Part shown: in pieces, positions 25,385 through 33,801 of the stretch
Position numbering within the stretch: the first letter of the stretch is position 1
How the letters are laid out: each line of letters opens with the position of its first letter
DNA from: JAOPZW01 sp963806015
GTDB lineage: Bacteria > Actinomycetota > Thermoleophilia > Solirubrobacterales > Solirubrobacteraceae
Assembly: GCA_963806015.1 (NCBI GenBank)
Contig: CAWDWM010000002.1
Coordinates: 1-64,000 of the forward strand
Direction of reading: 5' to 3'
DNA: 64,000 nucleotides
Notes under the pieces: generated by a model
Databases searched by the model: none
Told to the model about the DNA's origin: nothing
The model's input: the letters and a program-made list of their open reading frames with translations, nothing else
Position numbers and translations under genes: made by a program

Positions 25385-26335
25385 ATGCTGACCACGCCGT
25401 GGAGCGAGGCGCCATGGATGGCCGCCGTCGCGCTGCAGAGCGACCTCGCGCGGTGCGCGGAGGACGCGTGCTGGGCTCGCTGCGCGATCGCGCTGGAGGG
25501 CATGCTCGCGCCCGGCACCAGCTTCGTCGTCCGCTACAGCCCCGGGAGCGCCCGCGCGGTCGTGGTCGCCGCGCGCGGCGAGACCGCCACCCGACGCGCC
25601 CCGTGTGTGTCGGTATGCGACGGCGCCGACCGCGCGGCGCTGTGGTGCGAGCCCCCGCCCGAGGAGTCCGGGCGCGAGGGCGCGGCGCTGGCGCTGGCGC
25701 TGGCGCTGGGCGCGTTCGCAGGCACCCGCAGCGAGCGGCTGGCGCGCGACCGTCGCGCGCTCGTTGCGCACACGATGAGCCAGTTCACCCATGCGGCGCG
25801 CAACGACCTGTCCGCGCTGAGGAATCTGGCTGACCTGACGCTGGACGGCGCGCTCACCGACACCCAGGCGGCGCGCGAGGCCATCGACGACACGTTCGCT
25901 CAGGCGCGTGACACGCTGCGCTTGGTCGGCCTGCAGGCGCGCGCAGCGGTGCCGGAGGGGGGACGGACGAGAAAGCTGCGGCAGGCGCTGCGGCAGCTGG
26001 CGCCGGCGGCTGAGCTCATCACGCCGCCGGCGGGCGCGGTCGCCCTCCCGCTCGAGGACGAGGTGCTGATGGAGCTGCTGGCGGTGCCCGTGGCCGCGCT
26101 CGGCGGCGAGGTCGACCGGGTGCGGGTGACAGAGCACATCGACGGTTGGGCGGTCGAGTTCGAGCGCGCCGGCGCCGCGCGGGGGACGCGACGCGTCGGC
26201 TGGGTGGAAGTGCGCGGGCAGGTGGCCCTTGGGCTGGTGGCGCTGGCGTGCAACCTGCTGGGCGGGCGCACATGGGCAGACGTGGATGACCGTGACGGCG
26301 CGGGCCGGCTCGGGCTGACGCTGCCGGCCGCCTAG
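25385..26335 (+). CDS. Histidine-phosphotransferase-like protein (DHp domain without a normal kinase ATPase domain)
   Basis: 316 residues, probably cytoplasmic. Residues 1-110 are of unknown fold. Residues 115-185 form a long helical pair with SQFTHAARNDLSALRNLADL, which looks like the dimerisation/phosphotransfer helices of histidine kinases, with His136 as candidate acceptor. The following 120 residues have the length of an ATPase domain but none of its N, G1 or G2 motifs. This layout resembles ChpT/Spo0B-type phosphotransferases, which shuttle phosphate between receivers. Four of its five signalling neighbours here carry receivers, which supports that role. The family match is by eye only. 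Confidence 0.55.
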   Translation: MLTTPWSEAPWMAAVALQSDLARCAEDACWARCAIALEGMLAPGTSFVVRYSPGSARAVVVAARGETATRRAPCVSVCDGADRAALWCEPPPEESGREGAALALALALGAFAGTRSERLARDRRALVAHTMSQFTHAARNDLSALRNLADLTLDGALTDTQAAREAIDDTFAQARDTLRLVGLQARAAVPEGGRTRKLRQALRQLAPAAELITPPAGAVALPLEDEVLMELLAVPVAALGGEVDRVRVTEHIDGWAVEFERAGAARGTRRVGWVEVRGQVALGLVALACNLLGGRTWADVDDRDGAGRLGLTLPAA

Positions 26336-26358
26336 CCCAGCCGCGCCAAGGGCGTCCT

Positions 26359-26364
26359 TATGCT
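26359..26364 (+). promoter_or_regulatory. Likely -10 box that decides the start of the next gene
   Basis: TATGCT lies 7 bases before GTG 26372. The in-frame ATG at 26360 is inside this box, so the GTG is the better start and the transcript is probably leaderless. Confidence 0.45.
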
Positions 26365-26371
26365 GACGGCA

Positions 26372-26977
26372 GTGGGTACGACCATCCTCATCGTGGAGGA
26401 CCACCCGGCAACGTTCCTGGGGCTGCGCGCCTACATCGGGGCGCTGGCGGAATACGAGGACCTCGGGGCGGTCACGTCCGGTGAGGAAGCGCTCGTGCGC
26501 GCGCGCGAGCTCACCCCACAGCTGGTGTGTCTGGATTTGGCGCTCGCAGGGGAGTTGGATGGCTTCGAGGTATGCGAGCGGCTGTCCGCGTTGCCCGACC
26601 CACCGCGCGTGGTGGTCTACACGGGCCAAGAGGAGCCCGGCATCGTGACGCGGGCGCGTCAGGCGGGGGCGCTCGCTGTGGTGGCCAAGAGCGAGCGTCA
26701 CTCGGAGTTCGGGCGGGCGCTGTCGCTCGCGGCCGCCGGGAAGCCCTTTACGTCGCCCGTGTTCGCGCGCACCCTGCCGCTCCGGGACCTCACCGACCGT
26801 CAGCGTCACGTGCTCGAGCTGATGGCACTCGGCCTGGACAACCGGGAGATCGCGGAGCGCATGGGGCTTGGCACGGAGACGATCAAGACGCACGTGCGTG
26901 CGGTGCTGAAGAAGCTCGAGGCCAACGATCGCACCCACGCCGTGGCCATTGGGTTGCGTCACAGGTTCATCGAATGA
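26372..26977 (+). CDS. NarL/LuxR-family response regulator
   Basis: 201 residues from GTG 26372. Receiver: TILIVEDHP pocket, phospho-acceptor Asp55 (LVCLDLALAG), VVVYTG and VVAKSER (Lys). C-terminal LuxR helix-turn-helix: LTDRQRHVLELMALGLDNRE, then MGLGTETIKTHVRAVLKKLE. It should activate or repress target genes after phosphorylation by the relay or the kinase encoded at 22588-24318. Translation is coupled to the next regulator by an ATGA overlap. An ATG at 26360 would add four residues. Confidence 0.9.
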   Translation: MGTTILIVEDHPATFLGLRAYIGALAEYEDLGAVTSGEEALVRARELTPQLVCLDLALAGELDGFEVCERLSALPDPPRVVVYTGQEEPGIVTRARQAGALAVVAKSERHSEFGRALSLAAAGKPFTSPVFARTLPLRDLTDRQRHVLELMALGLDNREIAERMGLGTETIKTHVRAVLKKLEANDRTHAVAIGLRHRFIE

Positions 26978-27582
26978 CCGTTCGGGTCGCGCTCATCGGC
27001 GAGCATCAACTCACGCTGCTCGGGCTCGCGTGGCGGGTCAGACGCGCACCGCAGATGGAGGTGGCGGGCATGTTGGCGCGCTCGGACGGCGCGGTCGAGC
27101 GCGCGAAGCGCGCGGGTGCGCAGGCCGCGGTGCTGGACATCCCGCGCGCCGACGAGACGGAAGCGCTGAGCCTGTGCCGGGCGTTGACGGACGCCGGCGT
27201 GGCGGTGGTGGCGTACTGCGAGTCTGAAGCGCTGGGAACGGTGCAGCGTGCGTTGGACGCCGGCGCGCTGGGGGTCGTGTCCAAGAGCGAGCACACGGCG
27301 GAGGTGCTGCGCGCCGGGTATGTGGTGGCGCGCGGCAAGCAGCACATCTCACCTGCGATGCACTCGGCGCTTGGCCCGGCTGAGTCCGCTGAGGTGACGC
27401 CACGCCAGCGTGAGCTGCTGCGACTGATGGCCGACGGGCTCGACACGGAGGATGCCGCGTTCGCGCTCGGCGTTTCACCGGAGACGGTCAAGACCCACGT
27501 AGAGCGCGTGATGTCGAAGCTGGGAGCATCCGGGCGCACCGAGGCGGTCGCCATCGCGTTGCGCCGCGGCATCATCCGCTAG
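26974..27582 (+). CDS. NarL/LuxR-family response regulator with altered receiver
   Basis: 202 residues. LuxR helix-turn-helix at the C-terminus (VTPRQRELLRLMADGLDTED, then GVSPETVKTHVERVMSKLGA). The receiver keeps the phospho-acceptor (Asp55 in AVLDIPRAD) and the Lys (VVSKSEH), but the acidic pair is reduced to a single Glu (ALIGEHQ; usually DD or ED) and the switch Thr/Ser is replaced (VVAYCES). It may be phosphorylated poorly or act without phosphorylation. The ATG overlaps the stop of the preceding regulator by 4 bases. The two regulators look like paralogues. Confidence 0.88.
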   Translation: MTVRVALIGEHQLTLLGLAWRVRRAPQMEVAGMLARSDGAVERAKRAGAQAAVLDIPRADETEALSLCRALTDAGVAVVAYCESEALGTVQRALDAGALGVVSKSEHTAEVLRAGYVVARGKQHISPAMHSALGPAESAEVTPRQRELLRLMADGLDTEDAAFALGVSPETVKTHVERVMSKLGASGRTEAVAIALRRGIIR

Positions 27583-27591
27583 GCGCGGCCG

Positions 27592-28539
27592 TCAGCGATG
27601 CGCGAGGCAGAACGCGTAGCGGCTTGCGCGCTGCGTCCCGGCGAGGAGGGGTGGGTAGGCAAGCGTCGTGCGCAACGCGAGCGCCTGCGTGGTCGCGTAG
27701 CCCTCAATCGTGGTGAAGACCGCTTGGCGGGTGGCGTCGTCGGGTGCCGCTGCCAGCTGCTCCGCTTCGCGCCACGCCTGCTCGCGCCAGCCGGCCAGCG
27801 CTTGGAACAGCGCGTCGCCGTCGGCGGTCGTCCACGGCAGCGGGTCCGCCATCGACATCGTCGGGTCGAGGCGCTGTGCAAGTTCGTGGATGGCCGGCTC
27901 GAAGACGTCGCGCAGCACGACGTTGACGGCGTCGTGATCGGGCTTGCGCGAATCGCCGTTCTCATCGGCCAGGCCGAGCTGGTACAGCAGCACCGGCAGG
28001 TCCGCGAGGACGTGCGCGTTGATACCCAGGTACAGGTCGCCGAGCGCCGGCATGCTCTTGCTGCCGGCGGCGTCCAGCGCCACCAGCCACGCCCCGGGCA
28101 CGCCGGCGCGCTGCCCCGTCTGCCAGCGGTCGTAGGCGCGCCAGTACATGCGCGCGAACAGGTTGTCCTGGTGGGTGATGAAGTCCGCGTGCCGGAACAG
28201 CGCGGGGTCGCTGCTGATGTGGTCGCGCAGCGCCTGCGTGACCCGCAGGTACAGCAGCGAGAATGCGGCGTTGTGCTCGCAGCCGGCTATCAGTTGGTCG
28301 CTGCGCGTGGTCATCTCCTTGATGACGTCCTGCAGACACGACGGCCGCCCGGCGGTGCACGCGTCCGGGGAGCTCGAGTCGAACCCGGTGAGGTTGGGGG
28401 AATCCAGCAGCGCCGGTAGCAGCGACGTGGTCGTCGGCGGGATGACGTCCGCGGTCGCGGCGGCGGGGGTGAGGGCGAGCAGCGCCGCCAGGAGGAGCGC
28501 GCAGACCACGCGCGCCGACGTCCCGCCGAAGATGAGCAT
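27592..28539 (-). CDS. DUF5995 family secreted protein
   Basis: 315 residues. A hydrophobic N-terminus (residues 9-30, ending AAATA) is a signal peptide. The rest is helical with DFITHQDNLFARMYWRAYDRW, LGINAHVLADLPVLLYQLGL and PDHDAVNVVLRDVFEPAI, as found in DUF5995 proteins, widespread in Actinobacteria and of unknown function. The His/Asp-rich helices recall the metal-binding helical fold of phospholipase C/S1 nucleases, but this is only a resemblance. It converges on the regulator gene pair with a 9-base gap. Confidence 0.78.
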   Translation of the reverse strand: MLIFGGTSARVVCALLLAALLALTPAAATADVIPPTTTSLLPALLDSPNLTGFDSSSPDACTAGRPSCLQDVIKEMTTRSDQLIAGCEHNAAFSLLYLRVTQALRDHISSDPALFRHADFITHQDNLFARMYWRAYDRWQTGQRAGVPGAWLVALDAAGSKSMPALGDLYLGINAHVLADLPVLLYQLGLADENGDSRKPDHDAVNVVLRDVFEPAIHELAQRLDPTMSMADPLPWTTADGDALFQALAGWREQAWREAEQLAAAPDDATRQAVFTTIEGYATTQALALRTTLAYPPLLAGTQRASRYAFCLAHR

Positions 28540-28664
28540 GACGCACGGCTACCCGCCAGCCGCGGACCAGTCACCGCGTATCGGCGAGTGGTCAGTCGCA
28601 CACCGCCAACGGCCAGAACGAACGGCACGAGCGCGCCGGACGGCACCCACCGAGCTGTGCGCGC

Positions 28665-29186
28665 TCAGCGTGCCTCCATCGGGGTGACGCTGACCGTGCC
28701 GGAGTCCGCGGCGGCGATGTCGTGCTCTGCGAGCACGGTGATCAGCGCCGAGGCGGCGCGCCCGGCGCGGTGCATGGCGTCGGGGAGATCACGCGCGGCG
28801 TAGGCCACTCCGATCTCGAGTCCCGAGGCGCGTACGGTCGCCACCGCCAGTTCCCACGCTGCGGTCTCGGCGCGGTTGGCGACGATGGATCTCGGGGGTG
28901 CCGCGTCCAGCAGCGCGCGGTCCAGGGCATTGCGGATCAGCGAGGCGTCGGACACGATGTCGCGCAGCGCCCCGGTGAGGGCGCCGGGCGGGCAGGCCAC
29001 CACCACGGTGGCGACGTACGGACGCAGTACGGCGGACTGCTCGGCGCGAAGGGAGTCGCCGGCGTGCGCGGCCTCGTCGTCTCCTTCGGTGTAGATGCCG
29101 CGGTTCAGAGCGCGGCCCGGCGGTCGCTGACGGCCGCTTCTGAGGTGGTTTGCACGGTGCCCGCAGGCTAGTCGCTGTTCACGCAT
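28665..29186 (-). CDS. Hypothetical protein
   Basis: Up to 173 residues. From about residue 55 the sequence reads as an ordinary globular protein (LRPYVATVVVACPPGALTGA, then DAAPPRSIVANRAETAAWELAV and AARDLPDAMHRAGRAASALI), while the first 50 residues look non-coding. The true start is probably an internal GTG or CTG near 29020-29040, but no ribosome-binding site settles it. The family was not recognised. Confidence 0.45.
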   Translation of the reverse strand: MREQRLACGHRANHLRSGRQRPPGRALNRGIYTEGDDEAAHAGDSLRAEQSAVLRPYVATVVVACPPGALTGALRDIVSDASLIRNALDRALLDAAPPRSIVANRAETAAWELAVATVRASGLEIGVAYAARDLPDAMHRAGRAASALITVLAEHDIAAADSGTVSVTPMEAR

Positions 29187-29264
29187 CAGCCGGGCTGCTT
29201 CCCCGGTCTGAGGGATCCCTCCATGAGCGGCGAGGCGGCCGTGCCAATGCCGGGGTTGCGGCCG

Positions 29265-30176
29265 CTACGGGACGGCCAGGAAGCCGAGCAGCGCCTCGGC
29301 GGTCTCCTGCGGGCGATCCTCGGGGAGGAAGTGCGAGGCGTCGAGCGCCTGCCCGCGCACGTCGGGGGCCCACGGCCGCCAGACCTCGAGCACGTCGCGG
29401 TAGAAGCGCGGCAGACCGCCCCGCCCTCCCCACAGCACGAGGACCGGGCAGGCGATCGTGCGGCCCGCCTCGCGGTCGGCGTCGTCGAACGCGGCATCGA
29501 CCGAGGCCCCGGCCCTGTAGTCCTCGCACATCGCCTCGACCGCGCCGGGGTCGTCGAAGGCGCGCCGGTAGGCCTCCAGGACCGCGGCGGGATAGCGGCC
29601 GGGAGCGGCGCCCAGGCCCATGCCCGCGCCGACGTGGAGTTCGAAGTACGCCTGCGGATCGCCGCCGATGAGGCGCTCGGGCAGCGGTGCCGGCTGGGCG
29701 AGGAACGCCCAGTGCCAGTAGCCCAGCGCGAAGTCGCGGTCGGCCCGCCGCAAGACCTCGCCCGTCGGGACGATGTCGAGCACCGCCAGCCGCTGCACCT
29801 TCTCCGGATGGTCGAGGGCCATCCGGTAGGCCACGCGCCCACCGCGGTCGTGGCCCGCGACGGCGAAGCGCTCGAAGCCCAGCGCGGCCATCGCCTCGAC
29901 CTGGTCGAGGGCCATCGCGCGCTTGCTGTGGGGGGCGTGGTCCTGTGCCGGCGCGGGGCGAAACGACGCGCCGTAGCCGGCGAGGTCGGCGGCCACCACG
30001 GTGTGGCGCTCGGCGAGCAGCGGCGCCGCGGCGTGCCACATCAGGTGCGACTGCGGATAGCCGTGCAGCAGCAACAGCGGCGGGCCGCTGCCCCCGACCA
30101 GCGCGTGCACGACTCCCCGCGAAGTGGGCAGCTGGCGGGCCTCGAAACCGGCGAACAAGGGCGCCTCGGCGCTCAT
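29265..30176 (-). CDS. Haloacetate (fluoroacetate) dehalogenase-like alpha/beta-hydrolase
   Basis: 303 residues, alpha/beta-hydrolase fold. The nucleophile elbow is GHDRGGRVAYRMALDHP (Asp110), the oxyanion HGYPQ lies at 39, and the halide-pocket YWHW (His155, Trp156) follows; the catalytic His is in ASHFLPEDRP. This arrangement matches haloacetate dehalogenases, which cleave C-F or C-Cl bonds of halo-acids through an aspartyl ester, rather than epoxide hydrolases. Without testing, other small haloacids or esters are possible. The gene stands alone between the unknown gene and the rsfS region. Confidence 0.85.
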   Translation of the reverse strand: MSAEAPLFAGFEARQLPTSRGVVHALVGGSGPPLLLLHGYPQSHLMWHAAAPLLAERHTVVAADLAGYGASFRPAPAQDHAPHSKRAMALDQVEAMAALGFERFAVAGHDRGGRVAYRMALDHPEKVQRLAVLDIVPTGEVLRRADRDFALGYWHWAFLAQPAPLPERLIGGDPQAYFELHVGAGMGLGAAPGRYPAAVLEAYRRAFDDPGAVEAMCEDYRAGASVDAAFDDADREAGRTIACPVLVLWGGRGGLPRFYRDVLEVWRPWAPDVRGQALDASHFLPEDRPQETAEALLGFLAVP

Positions 30177-30285
30177 GGGCGATTCTCCCGTTCGGACGTG
30201 ACTGGCAGATCGGCTAGGGCCGCCGTGCCCCGGCGTGCGTTATGGATGGGCCCGGCCGCGCGCTGGATCGGTCTCGCAGCGGCCG

Positions 30286-30302
30286 GCTCCGGCATCCGGA
30301 GC
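30286..30302 (-). terminator. Hairpin downstream of rsfS
   Basis: GCTCCGG-CAT-CCGGAGC, a perfect 7-base stem with a 3-base loop, about 54 bases past the rsfS stop. It would end the long minus-strand transcript; there is no T-run. Confidence 0.4.
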
Positions 30303-30355
30303 GGGGGGCTCGGCGGGTCGAACAGGCCAGCCGGGCCCTCCGACGCCCGATCGCG

Positions 30356-30751
30356 TCAGCCGGCCGCCGACCCGGCGGAGAGCTCGTCCAGCAGCTCCTG
30401 CGGATCGAAGTCGCGGCGCGGGAGGTCGCCCCACAGCGCCTCGAGGCGGTAGAAGTCGCGGGTCTCCGGCGTGAAGACGTGGACGACGACATCGAGGTAG
30501 TCCATGAGGATCCAGCGCGCTTCGGAGGCGCCCTCGACCCGCCGCGGCAGCAGGCCGTGCTCGTCCTTGAGGCCCTTGTGGACGGCGTCGTGGATCGCCT
30601 TCGTCTGGCGGTCCGTGTTGCCCGAGCAGATGACGAAGAAGTCCGTGTAGCCGGCCACCGAGCGCAGGTCGAGAGAGACGATGTCGATCGCCTTCCGGTC
30701 TGCCGCGTGCGCGGCGATGGTGATCGCAAGCTGCTCCGGGCTCATGCTCAT
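30356..30751 (-). CDS. rsfS: Ribosomal silencing factor RsfS
   Basis: 131 residues of the RsfS/Iojap family: AAHAADRKAIDIVSLDLRSV, YTDFFVICSGNTDRQ, GARWILMDYLDVVVHVF and ETRDFYRLEALWGDLP are the conserved blocks. It binds ribosomal protein uL14 and prevents subunit joining when nutrients are short. The ATG at 30751 overlaps the nadD stop by 4 bases; ATG 30745 is a second option. It is the last gene of the obg-proB-proA-nadD-rsfS operon, an arrangement common in Actinobacteria. Confidence 0.95.
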   Translation of the reverse strand: MSMSPEQLAITIAAHAADRKAIDIVSLDLRSVAGYTDFFVICSGNTDRQTKAIHDAVHKGLKDEHGLLPRRVEGASEARWILMDYLDVVVHVFTPETRDFYRLEALWGDLPRRDFDPQELLDELSAGSAAG

Positions 30752-31368
30752 GCGGCAGGCCTCCCCGCTGCGGTTCGATACAGGTTGTGCTCGGCGATCG
30801 CGTCGGCGACGGCGTCCGGCACCAGGTACCGGATCGGGCGCCCCTCGGCGACGCGACGGCGGATGTCCGAGGACGAGACGTCGATCCTCGGCATGTCGAA
30901 GAACGTCACGCGATCGCCGCCGTGCAACGGCTCCAGGCGGCGGGCGATGTCCTCGCGGCGGACCCCGGCGCGCTCTGCCACGGCAAGCCGAGCCAGGGCC
31001 AGGACGGCCTCGGGCTCGCGCCACGCCGGCATGCTGTGGGCCATGTCGCCGCCGACGATGAAGGTCAGATCGTGCTCCGGTGAATGCTCATGTAACTCCC
31101 TCAGGGTATCGACCGTGTACGACGCGCCTCCGCGGTCGACCTCCAGCGTCGAGACGCCGAGGCGCTCGTCGCCCTCCACGGCGAGCCGGCAGAGCTCGAC
31201 GCGAGCGGCTGCACCAGGGTCCTCGCGCGCCTCCTTGTGCGGCGGGACGGCCACGGGCAGGAGCACGACGCGCTCGAGGTCGAGCTGATCGAGCGCCTCC
31301 TGCGCCATGACGAGGTGACCCATGTGCGGCGGATTGAACGTGCCGCCGAGGATGCCGATGTGACCCAT
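30748..31368 (-). CDS. nadD: Nicotinate-nucleotide adenylyltransferase NadD
   Basis: 206 residues. GGTFNPPHMGHLVMAQEAL carries the (T/H)xGH nucleotidyl-transferase signature and PRIDVSSSDIRRRVAEGRPI matches the C-terminal ISSTxIR block. The enzyme couples nicotinate mononucleotide with ATP to make NaAD in NAD synthesis. ATG at 31368; the stop overlaps rsfS. Length is normal for the family. Confidence 0.96.
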   Translation of the reverse strand: MGHIGILGGTFNPPHMGHLVMAQEALDQLDLERVVLLPVAVPPHKEAREDPGAAARVELCRLAVEGDERLGVSTLEVDRGGASYTVDTLRELHEHSPEHDLTFIVGGDMAHSMPAWREPEAVLALARLAVAERAGVRREDIARRLEPLHGGDRVTFFDMPRIDVSSSDIRRRVAEGRPIRYLVPDAVADAIAEHNLYRTAAGRPAA

Positions 31369-31395
31369 GCGTGAAGCGCGGGCGCCCGGGGCGCC

Positions 31396-32688
31396 TCAGC
31401 CCCTGACGTGGCCGTCGCCGTGGACGACGTACTTGAAGGTGCACAGCTCGCGCAGGCCGATCGGCCCGCGGGCGTGCAGCTTCTGGGTCGAGTTGCCGAT
31501 CTCCGCGCCCATGCCGAACTCGCCGCCGTCGGTGAAGCGCGTCGAGGCGTTGATGTAGACGCAGGCCGCGTCGACGCCGCGCTCGAAGGCGCGCGCCGCC
31601 GGCTCGCTGGCGGTGACGATCGCCTCGGAGTGCCCGGAGCCGTGGGCGTTGACGTGGGCGATCGCCTCCTCGACGGAGTCGACGATCCCCACCGCGAGGA
31701 TCAGCGCCAGGAACTCGGTGTCCCAGTCCGCCTCGGTCGCGTCGGCCATCGTCCCGGCCAGCGCCCCGCCGGACAGCGCGTGCGTGCGCCCGTCGACGCG
31801 CAGCTCGACCCCGGCCTCGCGCAGGGCCCCGAGCACCCGGGGCAGGAAGGCCGGCGCCACGTCGGCGTGCACCAGCAGCGTCTCGGCGGCATTGCACACG
31901 CCGGGGCGCTGGGTCTTGGCGTTGAGGACGATGCGCTGGGCGGCGTCGAGGTCCGCGCTTGCGTCGACGTACACGTGGCAGTTGCCCGACGCGGCGTAGA
32001 TGACCGGGACGGTGGCCACGCCCTTCAGTGCCGCCTTCAGGCCCTCGCCGCCGCGCGGGACGATGAGATCGACGACGCCCTCCTGGGTGGCCAGCTCGGC
32101 CAGCTCCTCGCGCCCTCCCCCGGCCACGAGCACGATCGCGCCCGTGGGCAGGCCGGCGTCGGCCGCGGCCTGCCCGGCCACGGCGGCGAGCACGGCATTG
32201 GAGTGCGCGGCCGACGACGAGCCGCGCAGCACGACCGCGTTGCCCGATTTCAGGCACAGCGCGGCGGCATCGATGGTGACGTTGGGCCGCGCCTCGTAGA
32301 CCACGGCGACCACGCCGAGCGGGACGCGGACCTTGCGCACGTCGAGGCCGTTGGGCAGCCGGTGCCCGTCGATGACCTCGCCGACGGGGTCGGGCAGCGC
32401 CGCGATCGCGCGCGCGCCGTCGGCCATCGCCTTCACCCGCCCCGCGTCGAGCGCCAGGCGATCGAGCAGGGCGCCGTCGAGCCCGTTCGAGCGCCCGGCC
32501 TCCATGTCGCGCGCGTTGGCCTCGAGGATCTCCGGCGTGCGGTCCTGGAGGGCGTCGGCGATCGCGCGCAGGGCCGCGTCCTTGGTCCCGGTGGGCAGCG
32601 CGGCGAGCGTCCGCGAGGCGTCGCGCGCGGCGAGGCAGAGCTCGGCGACCGAAGGGGTGCTGGCGACCGGCGGGGCGGTGGTGGCCAT
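31396..32688 (-). CDS. proA: Gamma-glutamyl phosphate reductase ProA
   Basis: 430 residues of the aldehyde-dehydrogenase superfamily. AKTQRPGVCNAAETLLVH holds the catalytic Cys; VVLRGSSSAAHSN and IVPRGGEGLK are typical ProA blocks. It reduces gamma-glutamyl phosphate with NADPH in proline synthesis. The ATG at 32688 is 7 bases from the proB stop, so the two proline enzymes are co-transcribed. Confidence 0.97.
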   Translation of the reverse strand: MATTAPPVASTPSVAELCLAARDASRTLAALPTGTKDAALRAIADALQDRTPEILEANARDMEAGRSNGLDGALLDRLALDAGRVKAMADGARAIAALPDPVGEVIDGHRLPNGLDVRKVRVPLGVVAVVYEARPNVTIDAAALCLKSGNAVVLRGSSSAAHSNAVLAAVAGQAAADAGLPTGAIVLVAGGGREELAELATQEGVVDLIVPRGGEGLKAALKGVATVPVIYAASGNCHVYVDASADLDAAQRIVLNAKTQRPGVCNAAETLLVHADVAPAFLPRVLGALREAGVELRVDGRTHALSGGALAGTMADATEADWDTEFLALILAVGIVDSVEEAIAHVNAHGSGHSEAIVTASEPAARAFERGVDAACVYINASTRFTDGGEFGMGAEIGNSTQKLHARGPIGLRELCTFKYVVHGDGHVRG

Positions 32689-32695
32689 CGGCCTA

Positions 32696-33787
32696 TTACA
32701 CCAAGACGAAGTAGTCGCGGTGCACGGCCTCGTCGGTGGCCCGCGGCAGGACCTCGCGCACCTGGGCGCTCTTCATCCCCTTGACCTGGCGCAGCTCGGC
32801 GGCCGAGTAGTTGGAGATGCCCTTGCCGATGACCGCGGTGCCCTCGGCCACGTGGACGGCGTCGCCGGCGTCGAAGCCGCCGCTGACCTCGACGATCCCG
32901 ACCGGCAGCAGCGACGTGCCGCCCTCGCGCAGGGCGCGCGCGGCGCCGGCGTCGATGACGACCGTGCCGTGCGAGGGCTTGGCGTAGCGCAGCCAGAGCT
33001 TGAACGAGGAGTAGCGCGCCTGCTGGGCCGGGAAGCGCGTGCCGGCGGCGCCGCCGTCGAGGACGGTGCCGAGGGCGGTCTCGTCGAGGCCGCTGCAGAT
33101 GACCGCGGGGATGCCGGCAGCCGTGGCCATCTCGGCCGCGACGACCTTCGAGCGCATCCCGCCCGAGCCCAGCGGCGAGGTGCCGTGGCCGATGTCGATG
33201 GCATCCAGGCGCTCGAAGTCGTTGACCTCGTCGACCAGCGCCGCCGCCGGGTCGGTGCGCGGATCGGCCGTGAACAGGCCGTCGATGTCCGTCAGCAGGA
33301 CGAGCAGGTCGGCGCCGATGAGGATCGCGACCTGCGCGGCGAGGAAGTCGTTGTCGCCGAAGGAGATCTCGTCGGTCGTCGTGGTGTCGTTCTCGTTGAT
33401 GACCGGGACGACGCTCCAGTCGAGCAGCCGGCGCAGCGTCTGGCGGGCGTTGAGGTAGTGGGTGCGCGCGCTCATGTCGAAGAAGGTCAGCAGCACCTGC
33501 GCGCTCGTCACGCCGCGCTCGCGCAGCAGCTCGTCGTAGACGCGGTAGAGCTTGCCCTGGCCCACGGCGCTCGCGGCCTGGAGGTCCTCGATCGCGGTGG
33601 GGCGCGGCGACAGGCCCATGAGCTGGATGCCGCGCGCGATCGCGCCCGAGGTCACGACGACGACGTCGTCGCCCGCGGCGTGGCGGGCGGCGACCCGATC
33701 GCAGACGCGCGCCAGGACGTCGGGCCGCAACGCGCCGGAGTCCTCGGCGACGATGCTCGAACCGAGCTTGACGACGTAGCGGGCCAT
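32696..33787 (-). CDS. proB: Glutamate 5-kinase ProB
   Basis: 363 residues: amino-acid kinase domain (VVKLGSSIV, VVTSGAIARG, VINENDTTTTDEISFGDND, GTSPLGSGGMRSKVVAAEMA) to about 260, then a PUA domain (VIDAGAARALREGGTSLLPV). It phosphorylates glutamate as the first step of proline synthesis. The ATG at 33787 is chosen; it lies 14 bases after the obg stop. Confidence 0.97.
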   Translation of the reverse strand: MARYVVKLGSSIVAEDSGALRPDVLARVCDRVAARHAAGDDVVVVTSGAIARGIQLMGLSPRPTAIEDLQAASAVGQGKLYRVYDELLRERGVTSAQVLLTFFDMSARTHYLNARQTLRRLLDWSVVPVINENDTTTTDEISFGDNDFLAAQVAILIGADLLVLLTDIDGLFTADPRTDPAAALVDEVNDFERLDAIDIGHGTSPLGSGGMRSKVVAAEMATAAGIPAVICSGLDETALGTVLDGGAAGTRFPAQQARYSSFKLWLRYAKPSHGTVVIDAGAARALREGGTSLLPVGIVEVSGGFDAGDAVHVAEGTAVIGKGISNYSAAELRQVKGMKSAQVREVLPRATDEAVHRDYFVLV

Positions 33788-33801
33788 CGGGTCGGCGCAG
33801 G

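Noticed and set aside
25680..25715. GCGCTGG-type short repeats in the phosphotransferase-like gene
   Set aside because: They encode an Ala-Leu helix (ALALALALGA) and are in frame; simple coding repeat, not a separate element.
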